Positions 42,571-50,723 of a stretch of DNA of 55,487 bases are shown in pieces (positions within the stretch are counted from its first letter, which is position 1; the number at the start of each line of letters is the position of its first letter). The notes below the pieces were generated by a model. It saw nothing but the letters and a program-made list of their open reading frames with translations. It was not told the origin of the DNA and did not search any database. This DNA is from Chloroflexota bacterium (GTDB taxonomy: Bacteria; Chloroflexota; Anaerolineae; 4572-78; J111), in the NCBI GenBank assembly GCA_016860845.1, contig BOKF01000055.1, forward strand, positions 1-55,487, given 5' to 3'. Position numbers and translations under genes: made by a program.

Positions 42571-43761
42571 CTAAGGAAGTTGTTCACAGGCGATCCCATT
42601 ACGGTCAGTGTCCAGAGCGTCGGTGTTCTTGTTATTCCCGCCAGCGGCATTAAAGGCAGCCTGGGCCTGAGCCTGGCTGGCAAAATCGGAACACTGCAAA
42701 ACTCGACCTATCGGCAAATCTTCACAGGCGATGCCGTCACGATCACGGTCAAAATCATAGATGTCTACCCGGGGGCCGCCCACCGCCACGAACAGGCGTT
42801 GCGCATCGGCTTGGGTGGGGCAGTCATTGCAGGTACGCGGAAGGATGAAACTGGCATAAGGCGGGATGCAAAGACCGAGCCGGGGCGTCGGGGTAGCCGT
42901 CGTTACCAGCAGTTCTTCTGGCCGGAAGACAACGTGTTTGACATTGGTTGCATCCTCGCTGGTGCAGGGGTCGGGGATACAGCCATTATTATCGTTGCTG
43001 TTGGAATTACTGCTGCTGTTGTCATTGCTGTTACTGTTGCCGTTGCTGTTGTTGTCGTTGCTGCAGCTTTCACTGGGATCGGCGTACATGGGGTCGGTGG
43101 AGAAGAGCAGGGCTTTGCTTACTTTTTGCCCATTTTGGAGCAAATAGGCAAACCAGTTGTGTGACCTCCTGGCCGCGGCCTTGCTGGTGCCAGGAACCAG
43201 GGTCACTCCATAGAATTCATGAAACTCTGTTGGCCCGGTTTGAAAAACACTGCCCCGCACGCCGATTTCACCGTATTCTATTTGAAAACCGGAGATTGGC
43301 TCGTTATCGGCGCCAAAAACTGAATACATCAATTTGATATTGGCGCAGTTATTTTTGCTCTCAGGGCCGCTGGAAGCGACAAACGGATAAGGCGGCACAG
43401 GGGTAAAGGTCGGCGGGACAACCGTGGTGGGGGTTTGGGTCGGGGTAGTGGTGCTGGTGGGTGTGTCTGTTCTGGTGGGGGTGGGGGTGCGGGTGTCGGT
43501 GGCGGTTTTGGTCGGAGCCGGGGTGGCTGTGGCGCTGGGCGTCCAGGTTGGCGGGTAGGTGGGGGCCGGGGTCGTCGGAGTTGAGGTTGGGGTGACTTGG
43601 GCCAACCGGGTGGCGGCAATGGCCGTGGCACGATTGGGGCTGAGCGGGTTGAAAAAGACATTGGGATTTAGAAAAATGGTCAACAAACAGATCAATGTCA
43701 AAATGATCAGCCCGACAATCATCGCCAATAAAATGGTTATTAAATTGCCTAGATTCGACAT
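42571..43761 (-). CDS. Membrane-anchored PT-rich surface protein with two Excalibur domains
   Basis: 396 residues. TM anchor at 8-31, NPNVFFNPLSPNRATAIA, then a PT-rich linker (about 55-120) and the same beta domain as its neighbour (NNCANIKLMYSV, YGEIGVRGSVF, SHNWFAYLLQNGQ, TDPMYA). An Asn/Ser/Gly low-complexity stretch and GCIPDPCTSEDA follow. The C-terminus holds two Excalibur-type calcium-binding units: CNDCPTQADAQ with DFDRDRDGIACEDLP, and CSDFASQAQAQ with DTDRNGIACEQLP. Excalibur units (DxDxDGxxCE) occur in extracellular proteins. Role likely at the cell surface, Ca-dependent; the exact function is unknown. AGGAGAG sits 5 nt before the ATG. A tandem duplication with the 41622 gene is evident. 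Confidence 0.85.
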   Translation of the reverse strand: MSNLGNLITILLAMIVGLIILTLICLLTIFLNPNVFFNPLSPNRATAIAATRLAQVTPTSTPTTPAPTYPPTWTPSATATPAPTKTATDTRTPTPTRTDTPTSTTTPTQTPTTVVPPTFTPVPPYPFVASSGPESKNNCANIKLMYSVFGADNEPISGFQIEYGEIGVRGSVFQTGPTEFHEFYGVTLVPGTSKAAARRSHNWFAYLLQNGQKVSKALLFSTDPMYADPSESCSNDNNSNGNSNSNDNSSSNSNSNDNNGCIPDPCTSEDATNVKHVVFRPEELLVTTATPTPRLGLCIPPYASFILPRTCNDCPTQADAQRLFVAVGGPRVDIYDFDRDRDGIACEDLPIGRVLQCSDFASQAQAQAAFNAAGGNNKNTDALDTDRNGIACEQLP

Positions 43762-43783
43762 ACACTCTCTCCTAACAGGTTAC

Positions 43784-43809
43784 AAGCTGCAAGTCGCAGG
43801 TTGCAGCTT
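43784..43809. repeat. Heptanucleotide-periodic hairpin in a short intergenic gap
   Basis: AAGCTGCAA and TTGCAGCTT pair exactly around an 8-nt loop. The stretch is also 7-nt periodic (TGCAAGT, CGCAGGT, TGCAGCT). Confidence 0.65.
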
Positions 43810-43846
43810 ATCAGCGGTAAACGACTGCCTGCAACTTGCCCCCTGC

Positions 43847-45181
43847 TCACTCGGGCGACACCAAGCGGTACATCTCTCGCCCGGCTGCCTGACCGACGCC
43901 CACAAAAAGACCGAGTTCAGGCTGCGTTGTCAGCAACTGGTTGGCTGCGTCTAAAAGCTGTTTGCGCCGCTGCTCCTCGGGATAGTTTGGGTATCGCCCC
44001 AATTCGCCGGCTAAAACTTCGCGGCGGAGCCTTTCTTCGGTCGCCTTATCAATTTGAGAAACTTCCGGCAAAGCGACAATCAAATCTGCATACAACGCAT
44101 AGAGCGCTTCATAAGTTTTGGTCAGCTCGGCTCGAATTTGTTCCGCTTGAGCTTCCCACTCGGGCACCAGGCTCAACCCATAAGCCCCGCGAGCGATGCG
44201 ATATTTTGTTGATAACCACTCTATTTGCGCAATCGTAATATCTATTTTTCTGGAGAGTTGGGCTGCCGCATTTAACTCCTGGGTGTAAAAGGGCAGTTTT
44301 TCCCCATCTTCTGCCAGTAGCGCTTCTTTGAGCGCCTCTCTGGCTGACTCGGGCGCATTACCGCCTCGCTCAACCAGCAGCGCTGCCAGTTCTTGTGCTT
44401 TGCTCCAGCGGTTTGCCTCAGCTTCCTGGATCGAAAGCGGCAGGGCAATGGCTTCACTGGCCTGGGGCAAGATAAAGAGCTGCGTTCCGGGATCAACTGC
44501 CGCACCTACCGGCTTGGCGGTCATGTCTAAACTTTTTCGGGCCAATTCTCGCTCATTTAGCCCCAGGTAATCTTTTTGCAGCCGCTCAAACACCGAGCGG
44601 CGGTGCGCCCCTTGCAGAAAAGGACTTTTAGCCGCCACTACAAAGGCTTGATCCAGATAAAATTTGGCCCAATCCGCCTGGTTTAGACTGCTCAATCTTT
44701 CGCCGGCTTCCAAAAATATATCGGCTCGGACCGTATCCGGTAAGTTAGGGCTGAGCGCTGCAATCAAACCGGCCATTTGATAACAAAAGATCGCTTTCTC
44801 TGGATTATTCTGGGCCTGGTAAGCTCCGGCTAAAAGTAAAAAATCCCCCGCGCTTTCCTTATCGTTCAAGGTTGGATAATAGGCCAGAGCGGCCAGGGCT
44901 GTTTCAGGTCGTGATTTGTTAATAGCCTCGATAATTACGTCCGCTTCAGACACTCCCCCCAGCGAGGCCAGGGCCAGCGCCGGATCAATTTCCTCAACGT
45001 TGACCGCGTTCAGTGGATTTCTGCCTCTTAGGACACTCCCCCCCCCGGATTGGGCGGAGCTAAATTGACCCGAAAACAAAAAAGTGCCAACCGCTACGAG
45101 CAAAATAAACATTAAAATTGTTAACGTGCCGACGACGATAATTAATCCCAGGTAGGGATTTCTTCGTTTAACTTGTTGCAT
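43847..45181 (-). CDS. Membrane-anchored helical-repeat (TPR-like) protein
   Basis: 444 residues: basic N-terminus, one TM helix (about 11-36), then an entirely helical extracytoplasmic region rich in Ala/Leu/Glu. Stretches such as LLLAGAYQAQNNPEKAIFCYQMAGL and the following helices resemble degenerate TPR/SEL units, so a scaffold role is plausible. A long amphipathic region follows (about 240-400), possibly coiled coil. There is no catalytic motif and I do not recognise a named family. It precedes the two PT-rich surface genes on the same strand with an 85-nt gap, so co-expression is possible. Confidence 0.7.
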   Translation of the reverse strand: MQQVKRRNPYLGLIIVVGTLTILMFILLVAVGTFLFSGQFSSAQSGGGSVLRGRNPLNAVNVEEIDPALALASLGGVSEADVIIEAINKSRPETALAALAYYPTLNDKESAGDFLLLAGAYQAQNNPEKAIFCYQMAGLIAALSPNLPDTVRADIFLEAGERLSSLNQADWAKFYLDQAFVVAAKSPFLQGAHRRSVFERLQKDYLGLNERELARKSLDMTAKPVGAAVDPGTQLFILPQASEAIALPLSIQEAEANRWSKAQELAALLVERGGNAPESAREALKEALLAEDGEKLPFYTQELNAAAQLSRKIDITIAQIEWLSTKYRIARGAYGLSLVPEWEAQAEQIRAELTKTYEALYALYADLIVALPEVSQIDKATEERLRREVLAGELGRYPNYPEEQRRKQLLDAANQLLTTQPELGLFVGVGQAAGREMYRLVSPE

Positions 45182-45519
45182 GGCGCTTTAGTGAGCTTTC
45201 CTTTGTGTAAGATAAATTTACCGACTGTCTTCTTTATCCTACCATAAAGCTGCTCAAGATGCGAAGATGCGCAGCCACGCTAAAATCTACTTGCTTTGTC
45301 TTTCGCTTCCGTTGGTTGTTTACCCAACCCAGTGTCCTGTTAGCCATTATACTACATATAGCTAAAAAAGCCTATTCTGCCACAATATATAGTATAACGA
45401 CAGGTTACACCCTTATCATTATACCCCCGTACTTTGGAATTGGCAATCTTGAGTAGAAAATTTTATGTAAATAAGTTGGCCGGCTGATCTTTTGTTTTTA
45501 CGTCCCCTGGCGTTTAACC
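45182..45519. other. Intergenic region between divergent genes
   Basis: 338 nt, AT-richer than its surroundings, with no gene I can support. On the minus strand a perfect -10 TATAAT (45346-45351) lacks a convincing -35. A small hairpin GTTGG/CCAAC lies at about 45311-45328, and the TATATAGTATAAC stretch near 45386 could serve the plus strand. The plus promoter for the next gene is at 45520. Confidence 0.4.
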
Positions 45520-45548
45520 TTTACGTTTTGGATGGATTGTAGTAAAAT
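45520..45548 (+). promoter_or_regulatory. Sigma70-type promoter for the GNAT/NSAR pair
   Basis: TTTACG (45520-45525), 17-nt spacer, TAAAAT (45543-45548); 11 nt before the ATG, so the leader would be very short or the transcript nearly leaderless. Confidence 0.55.
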
Positions 45549-45559
45549 CCCCCACGGTT

Positions 45560-46396
45560 ATGACTATCTCAATTCGCCCCGTGACGACAATTGCAGAATG
45601 TCAGGCTATCGAGCGGCTGCAAATAATTATCTGGGGCACGACGGAACTGGACGTCACTCCGACTTCACTGCTGTTGATTCTCGCCAAAGAAGGGGGGATT
45701 GTGCTGCTGGCCCTGGATGGAACTGAGCCAATCGGTTTTTCTTACAGCCTGCCGGGCCTCACTCCAGAGAATCGCCTCAAACTGGTCTCGCACCAGACCG
45801 GCGTGCTGCCCGCCTATCAGAGCAGCGGGATTGGGTATCAATTAAAATTAGCCCAGCGCGAGGCTGCCCTGGCCCGCCAGTTCGATCTGGTAACCTGGAC
45901 CTTTGATCCCCTGCAAGGGCGAAATGCTTATCTTAACCTCAACAAATTGGGTGCGGTTTGTAACACTTACTTGCGCCACCTTTACGGCGACATGCCTGAT
46001 GCCCTCAATCGCGGCCTCCCCAGCGACCGTTTCCGGGTGGATTGGTGGATCGCTTCGGCCCATGTTACCCGCCGGCTGGCCCGACAAACTCCGGCCAGGA
46101 CTCCCGTCACTTCCACCTATCCCCTGATTAACCCATCTGCAATTCTACCCAGTGGCTTTCTCGCCGCCCCCTCCACCTTTGACCCTCCCCATGCACCCTT
46201 TTGCTGGCTCCAAATCCCGCCCGACTTCCCCGCGCTCAAAGCCACTGCCCCTGATTTAGCCTTGCAGTGGCGGCTCCACACCCGCGAGGTTTTTGAGGCG
46301 TACTTTGGCGCCGGCTACACTGCCGTTGATTTTGGCCGGGGCGACGACCGCAATTTTTATTTGCTCCAAAAAGATTGGCAGCCGGACAAAATGTAG
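45560..46396 (+). CDS. GNAT-family acyltransferase (COG3375-like), partner of NSAR
   Basis: 278 residues. The N-terminal part fits a GNAT fold: IRPVTTIAECQAIERLQ, then FSYSLPGL, a SHQTGVLPAYQSSGIGYQLKLAQRE segment where the acyl-CoA loop lies (Q-S-S-G-I-G in place of R/Q-x-x-G-x-G/A), and WTFDPLQGRNAYLNLNKLGA, the diagnostic block of the COG3375 family. The family is known next to N-succinylamino acid racemase, and the Geobacillus homologue is a succinyl-CoA:D-amino acid N-succinyltransferase. Here it lies 80 nt upstream of such a racemase, so the same reaction is inferred. Cytoplasmic. A desuccinylase is not in the window. Confidence 0.85.
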   Translation: MTISIRPVTTIAECQAIERLQIIIWGTTELDVTPTSLLLILAKEGGIVLLALDGTEPIGFSYSLPGLTPENRLKLVSHQTGVLPAYQSSGIGYQLKLAQREAALARQFDLVTWTFDPLQGRNAYLNLNKLGAVCNTYLRHLYGDMPDALNRGLPSDRFRVDWWIASAHVTRRLARQTPARTPVTSTYPLINPSAILPSGFLAAPSTFDPPHAPFCWLQIPPDFPALKATAPDLALQWRLHTREVFEAYFGAGYTAVDFGRGDDRNFYLLQKDWQPDKM

Positions 46397-46476
46397 AGGG
46401 TCGAAGTGTGCGTCCTCAGCGGTGAAAGATTAAATCTGTCCGTCAATCAGGGAATTTTGGAAAGGGTGGCAATTTT

Positions 46477-47589
46477 ATGAAAATCGAGCGCATCGAACTC
46501 CACCACGTTTCCCAGCCGCTGGTGGCTCCTTTCCGCACCAGTTTCGGCACGCAGGTGACCCGTCCCTGCATCCTGGTGGCCGTTTACAGCGAGGGTCTGG
46601 CGGGCTGGGGCGAGTGCGTGGCCGCCGATGATCCCGGCTACTCCTATGAAACAGTCCAGACGGCCTGGCATATCCTGAGTGACTTTTTAATTCCGTCAAT
46701 CCTGGGCCAAACCGTGACAACCGCCCAGGAAGTCACCGCCCGTTATCAATGGGTGCGGGGCCATCCCATGGCCAAGGCCGGCCTGGAAAACGCCGTCTGG
46801 GATTTGCTGGCCCAGGCTGCGGGTGTCTCACTCTCTAAATTGCTGGGAGGGGTGCGCCAGCGGGTTGAGGTCGGCGTCAGCATCGGTATCCAGCCGACTC
46901 TGGAAGCTCAATTAGAGCGTGTGGACCAGTTTGTCCAGCAGGGCTACCGCCGCATCAAAATGAAAATTGAGCCAGGCTGGGAGCTGACACCTCTTACCGC
47001 TGTCCGTGAACGTTACCCCACCCTCAAGCTCATGGCCGACGCCAATTCCGCCTTTACCCTGGCCGATGCCCCCCTTTTCCGCGAAATGGACGCGCTCAAC
47101 CTGCTGATGATCGAGCAGCCCCTCCATTACGACGACATTGCCGACCACGCCAAGCTGCAGCGCCAGCTCCAAACCCCCATCTGTCTTGACGAGAGTATCC
47201 ACTCGCCGCTGCATGCGCGTTGGGCCATCGAGATCAAAGCCGGCCGGATCATCAACATGAAAGTAGGCCGGGTGGGCGGCCTGAGCAATGCCCTGGCCAT
47301 CCACGAGATGTGTCTCGAGGCCGGCATTCCCCTCTGGTGCGGGGGGATGCTTGAAACGGGCGTAGGCCGGGCGTTCAACCTCCACCTGGCCACCTTACCC
47401 AACTTCACCCTGCCCGGCGACATTTCTGCCACCCATCGCTACTACCACGAAGATATTGCCGAGCCGGATTTTAACTTGAACATTGCAGATTCGACCATCA
47501 CAGTGCCCACCGGGCCAGGAATTGGGGTGCGCATCCTGCCGGAGCGGCTGGAGAAGGTGCGGGTGAGTCTTAGAGTCTTTCAGGCATAA
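46477..47589 (+). CDS. menC: N-succinylamino acid racemase / o-succinylbenzoate synthase (enolase superfamily)
   Basis: 370 residues. All catalytic residues of the MenC/NSAR branch are in place: K161-x-K163 (IKMKIEPGW), D188 (MADANSAF), E213 (MIEQPLHYDD), D238 (CLDESIHS) and K262 (NMKVGRVGG). The numbering is within one residue of the Amycolatopsis racemase. The N-terminal capping domain reads LVAPFRTSFGT. Enzymes of this group can make o-succinylbenzoate in menaquinone synthesis, racemise N-succinylamino acids, or both. Adjacency to the GNAT gene and absence of other men genes favour the racemase role in irreversible D- to L-amino acid conversion. AAAGGGTGG precedes the ATG. Confidence 0.9.
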   Translation: MKIERIELHHVSQPLVAPFRTSFGTQVTRPCILVAVYSEGLAGWGECVAADDPGYSYETVQTAWHILSDFLIPSILGQTVTTAQEVTARYQWVRGHPMAKAGLENAVWDLLAQAAGVSLSKLLGGVRQRVEVGVSIGIQPTLEAQLERVDQFVQQGYRRIKMKIEPGWELTPLTAVRERYPTLKLMADANSAFTLADAPLFREMDALNLLMIEQPLHYDDIADHAKLQRQLQTPICLDESIHSPLHARWAIEIKAGRIINMKVGRVGGLSNALAIHEMCLEAGIPLWCGGMLETGVGRAFNLHLATLPNFTLPGDISATHRYYHEDIAEPDFNLNIADSTITVPTGPGIGVRILPERLEKVRVSLRVFQA

Positions 47590-47914
47590 TACCGGCACCT
47601 GCCGCCTCCCCTGTACTGACCGGCACCTGATCGGTCTGGCTGCCATTGAACACCCGCCTCACCCCACAATGCTGCTGCATCAGGCCATCAAACTCTGACC
47701 GTGAGAGCGACCCTGATTGCACCGGCGGCAGGGCCAGCCTTGAAGAATCGGATCTATTTTGGAGAATGGTTTGACCTCCTGGCTGGCCTGACCTTTTTGC
47801 TTGAACCAACCGGGGTTGAATCACTCCGGCCCTAAATTGACCGACGGTCTGGTTACCCAGGGTGCGTTGCAGTTGCAGCACTTCAGCGGGGGTCAGGGAG
47901 GCAGGACCGTACCA
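47570..47914 (-). pseudogene. Fragment of an eCIS/DUF4157-type protein
   Basis: A minus-strand frame open from about 47914 reads ASLTPAEVLQLQRTLGNQTVGQF, broken here by its GTG codon at 47881, then an Arg/Gln/Pro-rich stretch and SRSEFDGLMQQHCGVRRVFNG. The LQRTLGNQ-V-G motif is characteristic of proteins in extracellular contractile injection system and DUF4157 loci. The HExxH-containing DUF4157 core itself is missing, the frame begins after a stop with no ATG or ribosome binding site, and it overlaps the end of menC by 20 nt. I read it as a truncated relic. The rest of the 536-nt gap (47590-48125) shows no supported gene. Confidence 0.5.
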
Positions 47915-48125
47915 TTATATCATAAAATGAACCGGAGTTTTAGCAAGTTTTATCTATGAGTTGCAATATTGAGGGCAGCCGGAACTCCATCGCCGGCCAA
48001 GCACAAAGCTCTCTTCCACGGAGAAGGGGGCTTTTTGCTACAGGCAGTGCTTTAAAAGATTGCGGGTCGAATAATATTGTGATGAGATTGCAGTGGGGGT
48101 ATCAGGACGGGGTAGAATCGTGCGC

Positions 48126-48575
48126 TCAGAATAATTTAGGCGCGGAAGCGGAAGTGGTCACAGCAACCTTGATAGCTTCGTCAAGCCGCTTTATATCGGT
48201 GGGTTTTACAAAAAACGCGTCAGCGCCGGCTGCTCTGGCTTGATCCTGCTCCCTTTTACTGCTCCAGGCCGAAATTACAAAAATAGGAATATGACGAGTT
48301 TTTGAATTAACTTTTATCGCTTGAATGGCTTGATAACCATCCATGACCGGCATCCGTAAATCCATCAGAATCAGGTCTGGCTTCCAATGTAGGGCCATTT
48401 CGACGCCTTCTTGACCGTTTTTAGCAGTAGCTACGGTGTACCCATAAATTTCTAACGTCTGGGCCATAATATTACGAATAACCTCAGTGTCTTCAACATA
48501 CAGGATACGGATGGGCTTCGTATTCTCGTCTCCGGGTTGCAGCCCACTTAATTTTTGGGGATCTTGTTCTGCCAT
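48126..48575 (-). CDS. Stand-alone response regulator (CheY-like receiver)
   Basis: 149 residues. A polar N-terminal tail of about 22 is followed by a complete receiver domain: ILYVEDTEVI with the acidic pair, phospho-acceptor Asp in LILMDLRMPVMDG, VISAWSS, and the conserved Lys in FFVKPTD. There is no output domain, so it signals by protein interaction. No kinase is adjacent; the GAF histidine kinase at 52861 is a possible but unproven partner. RBS AGAGGT precedes the ATG. It lies downstream of tRNA-Arg on the same strand but separated from it by a terminator. Confidence 0.9.
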   Translation of the reverse strand: MAEQDPQKLSGLQPGDENTKPIRILYVEDTEVIRNIMAQTLEIYGYTVATAKNGQEGVEMALHWKPDLILMDLRMPVMDGYQAIQAIKVNSKTRHIPIFVISAWSSKREQDQARAAGADAFFVKPTDIKRLDEAIKVAVTTSASAPKLF

Positions 48576-48734
48576 GGTAAACCTCTGTCTTGATAGAATT
48601 GCTCATAGATTACTGATCGAGCCTATAAACATAGTTTATCACGATTCTTGAAGGTTAGGAAGACCAAAAATTAGGGGTTTTCATTGATTGGGAAGAATTT
48701 CCTATAAACAAAGTGGCATGGGGTCAGAGGTGAG

Positions 48735-48779
48735 GAATAAAAAATTAGACCACTCACCCGAAAAAGGCAAAGCGGTCTA
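48735..48779 (-). terminator. Terminator after tRNA-Arg
   Basis: On the minus strand, stem TAGACCGC / GTGGTCTA (48772-48779 with 48746-48753, one G-U pair), then ATTTTTTATT. Confidence 0.7.
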
Positions 48780-48819
48780 GGGGAAACGATAGAGCTACCA
48801 TTTGTCTTTACCAATTATA

Positions 48820-48891
48820 TACCCCCGGGGCGACTCGAACGCCCGCACATGGCTCCGGAGGCCACTGCTCTATCCACTGAGCTACGGGGGC
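48820..48891 (-). tRNA. tRNA-Arg (anticodon CCG)
   Basis: The cloverleaf folds fully on the minus strand: acceptor GCCCCCG/CGGGGGU, D arm GCUC/GAGC with AGUGGAUA loop, anticodon stem GUGGC/GCCAU with loop CUCCGGA, T arm GGGCG-UUCGAGU-CGCCC, discriminator A. The anticodon CCG is at 48856-48858 and reads the CGG codon. CCA is not encoded. The promoter is at 48903 and the terminator at 48735. Confidence 0.95.
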
Positions 48892-48902
48892 AAGGTAAAA
48901 AC

Positions 48903-48931
48903 AGTTTAGCACAAAATGCGCTTAATAGCAA
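48903..48931 (-). promoter_or_regulatory. Sigma70-type promoter for tRNA-Arg
   Basis: Minus-strand TTGCTA (48926-48931), 17-nt spacer, TAAACT (48903-48908), 11 nt from the mature tRNA 5' end. Confidence 0.65.
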
Positions 48932-49092
48932 AGAAAACAGGCAATCACGGGTCTGTTCCAGATTTTAGGTGGTGCTGTAGGAAACGCGCAGACCCTCAAC
49001 CTTGTCACCTGCTGCCTGTTTAATTTGGCCCTTGGCCTGCTTCATGATAAACTGCCTGGTTGCTGTCATTTAATAATCATGAGGTAAATGCA

Positions 49093-49827
49093 TTGCGTCT
49101 ATATCAACCGCTCCGTCCCTGGAGCATCTTTAATATTATCTTTATTCTTGTCACCCTGGCCTGTGCCTCGCTTCCGTTTCAATCGGCGTCGAAAGAGTCT
49201 AACCTGGCGCCAACCCGCACTCCACTGCCCACTTTTACCCCAACCGTCTACACGGAAATTCCCCTGTCCATCCTGCCGACGCCGACCACCCCACCGCCTC
49301 CCCCACCCACCGATACACCTGTTCCGCCCCCGCCAACGCAGCCGCCTGCTCCTGAGGTGATCCCGACTGACACCCCCGTTCCTCCACCCCCCACCGAACC
49401 TCCGCCTCCGCCGGCTGAGCCTCCGGCAGCCGAACCTCCTCCCGCCGAACCACCGCCCCCGGCGGCTCCAGCTGAGCCTGCCCCTCAGAATGGGGTGCTT
49501 GCCAAAATCAGCTTTCGCGATGGCAAGAATACGTACGCTGTCGGCGAGAAGGTTTTTGTAAAGATTGAGGCCAATAATGTCGAAGGGGGGATCAAGCCAT
49601 TTGGTATCCTGGGTCTCACCCCCGACACCGGCAACTTCCAAACCAGTTGGGATAACAGCCAGCTTGAAGCGGGCAAACCTTTCACCCACGAAGACGGGCT
49701 GGCTTTCAGCACCCCGGGAAACCATAAATTGTGGCTTTCCATCTGCTTTTCATCTAAAGAAGAATGTCAGGGTCCAGCGGGTAACTGGGTGCGTTTTGAA
49801 CCTGGACTTGACGTGATTGTTCAATAA
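49093..49827 (+). CDS. Exported Pro-rich protein, likely lipoprotein or membrane-anchored
   Basis: 244 residues from TTG 49093, chosen because GAGG lies 8 nt upstream; a longer frame from 49060 lacks such a site. The N-terminal hydrophobic segment FNIIFILVTLAC ends in Cys, a non-ideal lipobox (T at -3), so lipid attachment is possible but uncertain. Residues about 40-145 form a Pro/Thr then Pro/Glu/Ala-rich extended linker (PPPPPTDTPVP, AEPPPAEPPPP). The C-terminal 95 residues form a compact beta-like domain (ISFRDGKNTYAVGEKVFVKIEA in pieces, GLAFSTPGNHKLWLSICF, CQGPAGNWVRFEPGLDV) of unknown family. Likely a surface-exposed sensor or adhesion domain. It is 16 nt upstream of ppk2. Confidence 0.75.
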   Translation: MRLYQPLRPWSIFNIIFILVTLACASLPFQSASKESNLAPTRTPLPTFTPTVYTEIPLSILPTPTTPPPPPPTDTPVPPPPTQPPAPEVIPTDTPVPPPPTEPPPPPAEPPAAEPPPAEPPPPAAPAEPAPQNGVLAKISFRDGKNTYAVGEKVFVKIEANNVEGGIKPFGILGLTPDTGNFQTSWDNSQLEAGKPFTHEDGLAFSTPGNHKLWLSICFSSKEECQGPAGNWVRFEPGLDVIVQ

Positions 49828-49843
49828 TGAAGCGAGGAGATCT

Positions 49844-50641
49844 ATGTCCATTATCAAAGTAAAACCCAACCAGAGAGTTAAGTTAGCCGAGATTGACCCC
49901 GAAGACACGGGTGGTCTTGAAAAACAGGCGGCCAAGGGAATCTTGGCCAAAAATATTGAGCGCCTGGCCAAATTACAGGAAGTACTTTACGCCGAAGGGA
50001 AGCATGCCTTGTTAATTGTCCTGCAGGCTATGGACGCCGGTGGTAAAGATGGAACAATCCGCAGTATTATGAGCGGGGTTAACCCGCAAGGTGTGTCTGT
50101 TACCAGCTTTAAAGCGCCCACCGCCGCAGAGCTGGCTCACGATTTTTTATGGCGTGTTCACGAGCCGGTCCCGCTACGGGGGATGATTGGCATCTTCAAT
50201 CGCTCTCATTATGAGGACGTGCTGGTGGTGCGGGTGAAGAATTTGGTTCCCAAAGCGATCTGGCAACCTCGTTACGAGCACATCAATAACTTTGAGCAGT
50301 TGCTGGCTGATAGTGGTGTCACCATCCTGAAGTTTTACCTGCATATCACTAAAGAGGAACAGAAAAAACGCTTGCAGGCTCGCCTGGATCAGCCGGAGAA
50401 GCGTTGGAAATTTAACCCCGCCGACTTGGGCGAACGGGAGCGGTGGGATGATTACATGCAAGCTTTTGAGGATGTTTTTGAAAAGTGCAGTACCAAAGCT
50501 GCCCCCTGGTACATTGTTCCTGCCAATAAGAAGTGGTATCGCAACGTGGTTATCTCCGAGACCATCGTCAAAACGCTGGAAAGCCTGGATATGAAATTTC
50601 CCGAACCGGCAGCAGACCTGGATAAGATTGTGATTAAGTAA
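49844..50641 (+). CDS. ppk2: Polyphosphate kinase 2 family phosphotransferase
   Basis: 265 residues from the ATG at 49844 (RBS GCGAGGAG). PPK2 enzymes transfer phosphate between polyphosphate and nucleotides in the cytoplasm. Walker A is AMDAGGKDGTI, Walker B and the following conserved block are IGIFNRSHYEDVLVVRV, with an Arg-rich lid near KKRLQARLDQPEKRWKF and WYIVPANKKWYRNVVIS near the end. The length fits one-domain PPK2. Whether it phosphorylates AMP/ADP or GDP cannot be told from motifs alone. The upstream gene is 16 nt away, so they may be co-transcribed. Confidence 0.92.
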   Translation: MSIIKVKPNQRVKLAEIDPEDTGGLEKQAAKGILAKNIERLAKLQEVLYAEGKHALLIVLQAMDAGGKDGTIRSIMSGVNPQGVSVTSFKAPTAAELAHDFLWRVHEPVPLRGMIGIFNRSHYEDVLVVRVKNLVPKAIWQPRYEHINNFEQLLADSGVTILKFYLHITKEEQKKRLQARLDQPEKRWKFNPADLGERERWDDYMQAFEDVFEKCSTKAAPWYIVPANKKWYRNVVISETIVKTLESLDMKFPEPAADLDKIVIK

Positions 50642-50666
50642 CAAGATGAGAGTTACTTTGAACCCA

Positions 50667-50695
50667 TTGCTAACTTCCTGATAGAGTGTTACTAT
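50667..50695 (+). promoter_or_regulatory. Sigma70-type promoter for the CPCC gene
   Basis: TTGCTA (50667-50672), 17-nt spacer, TACTAT (50690-50695), in the 82-nt gap after ppk2. Confidence 0.6.
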
Positions 50696-50723
50696 TAATC
50701 TGATCCTGTAGCCGGAGGGTAAC

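Noticed and set aside
45259..45456. Plus-strand frame of 65 codons in the divergent intergenic region
   Set aside because: AT-rich, no ribosome binding site, and followed by the real promoter of the GNAT gene.
47956..48243. Plus-strand frame of 95 codons after menC
   Set aside because: No recognisable domain or ribosome binding site, and it runs into the antisense strand of the receiver gene.
49099..49725. Minus-strand open frame of 208 codons, Arg/Gly-rich
   Set aside because: Antisense to the Pro-rich linker of the exported protein; an artefact of proline codons.
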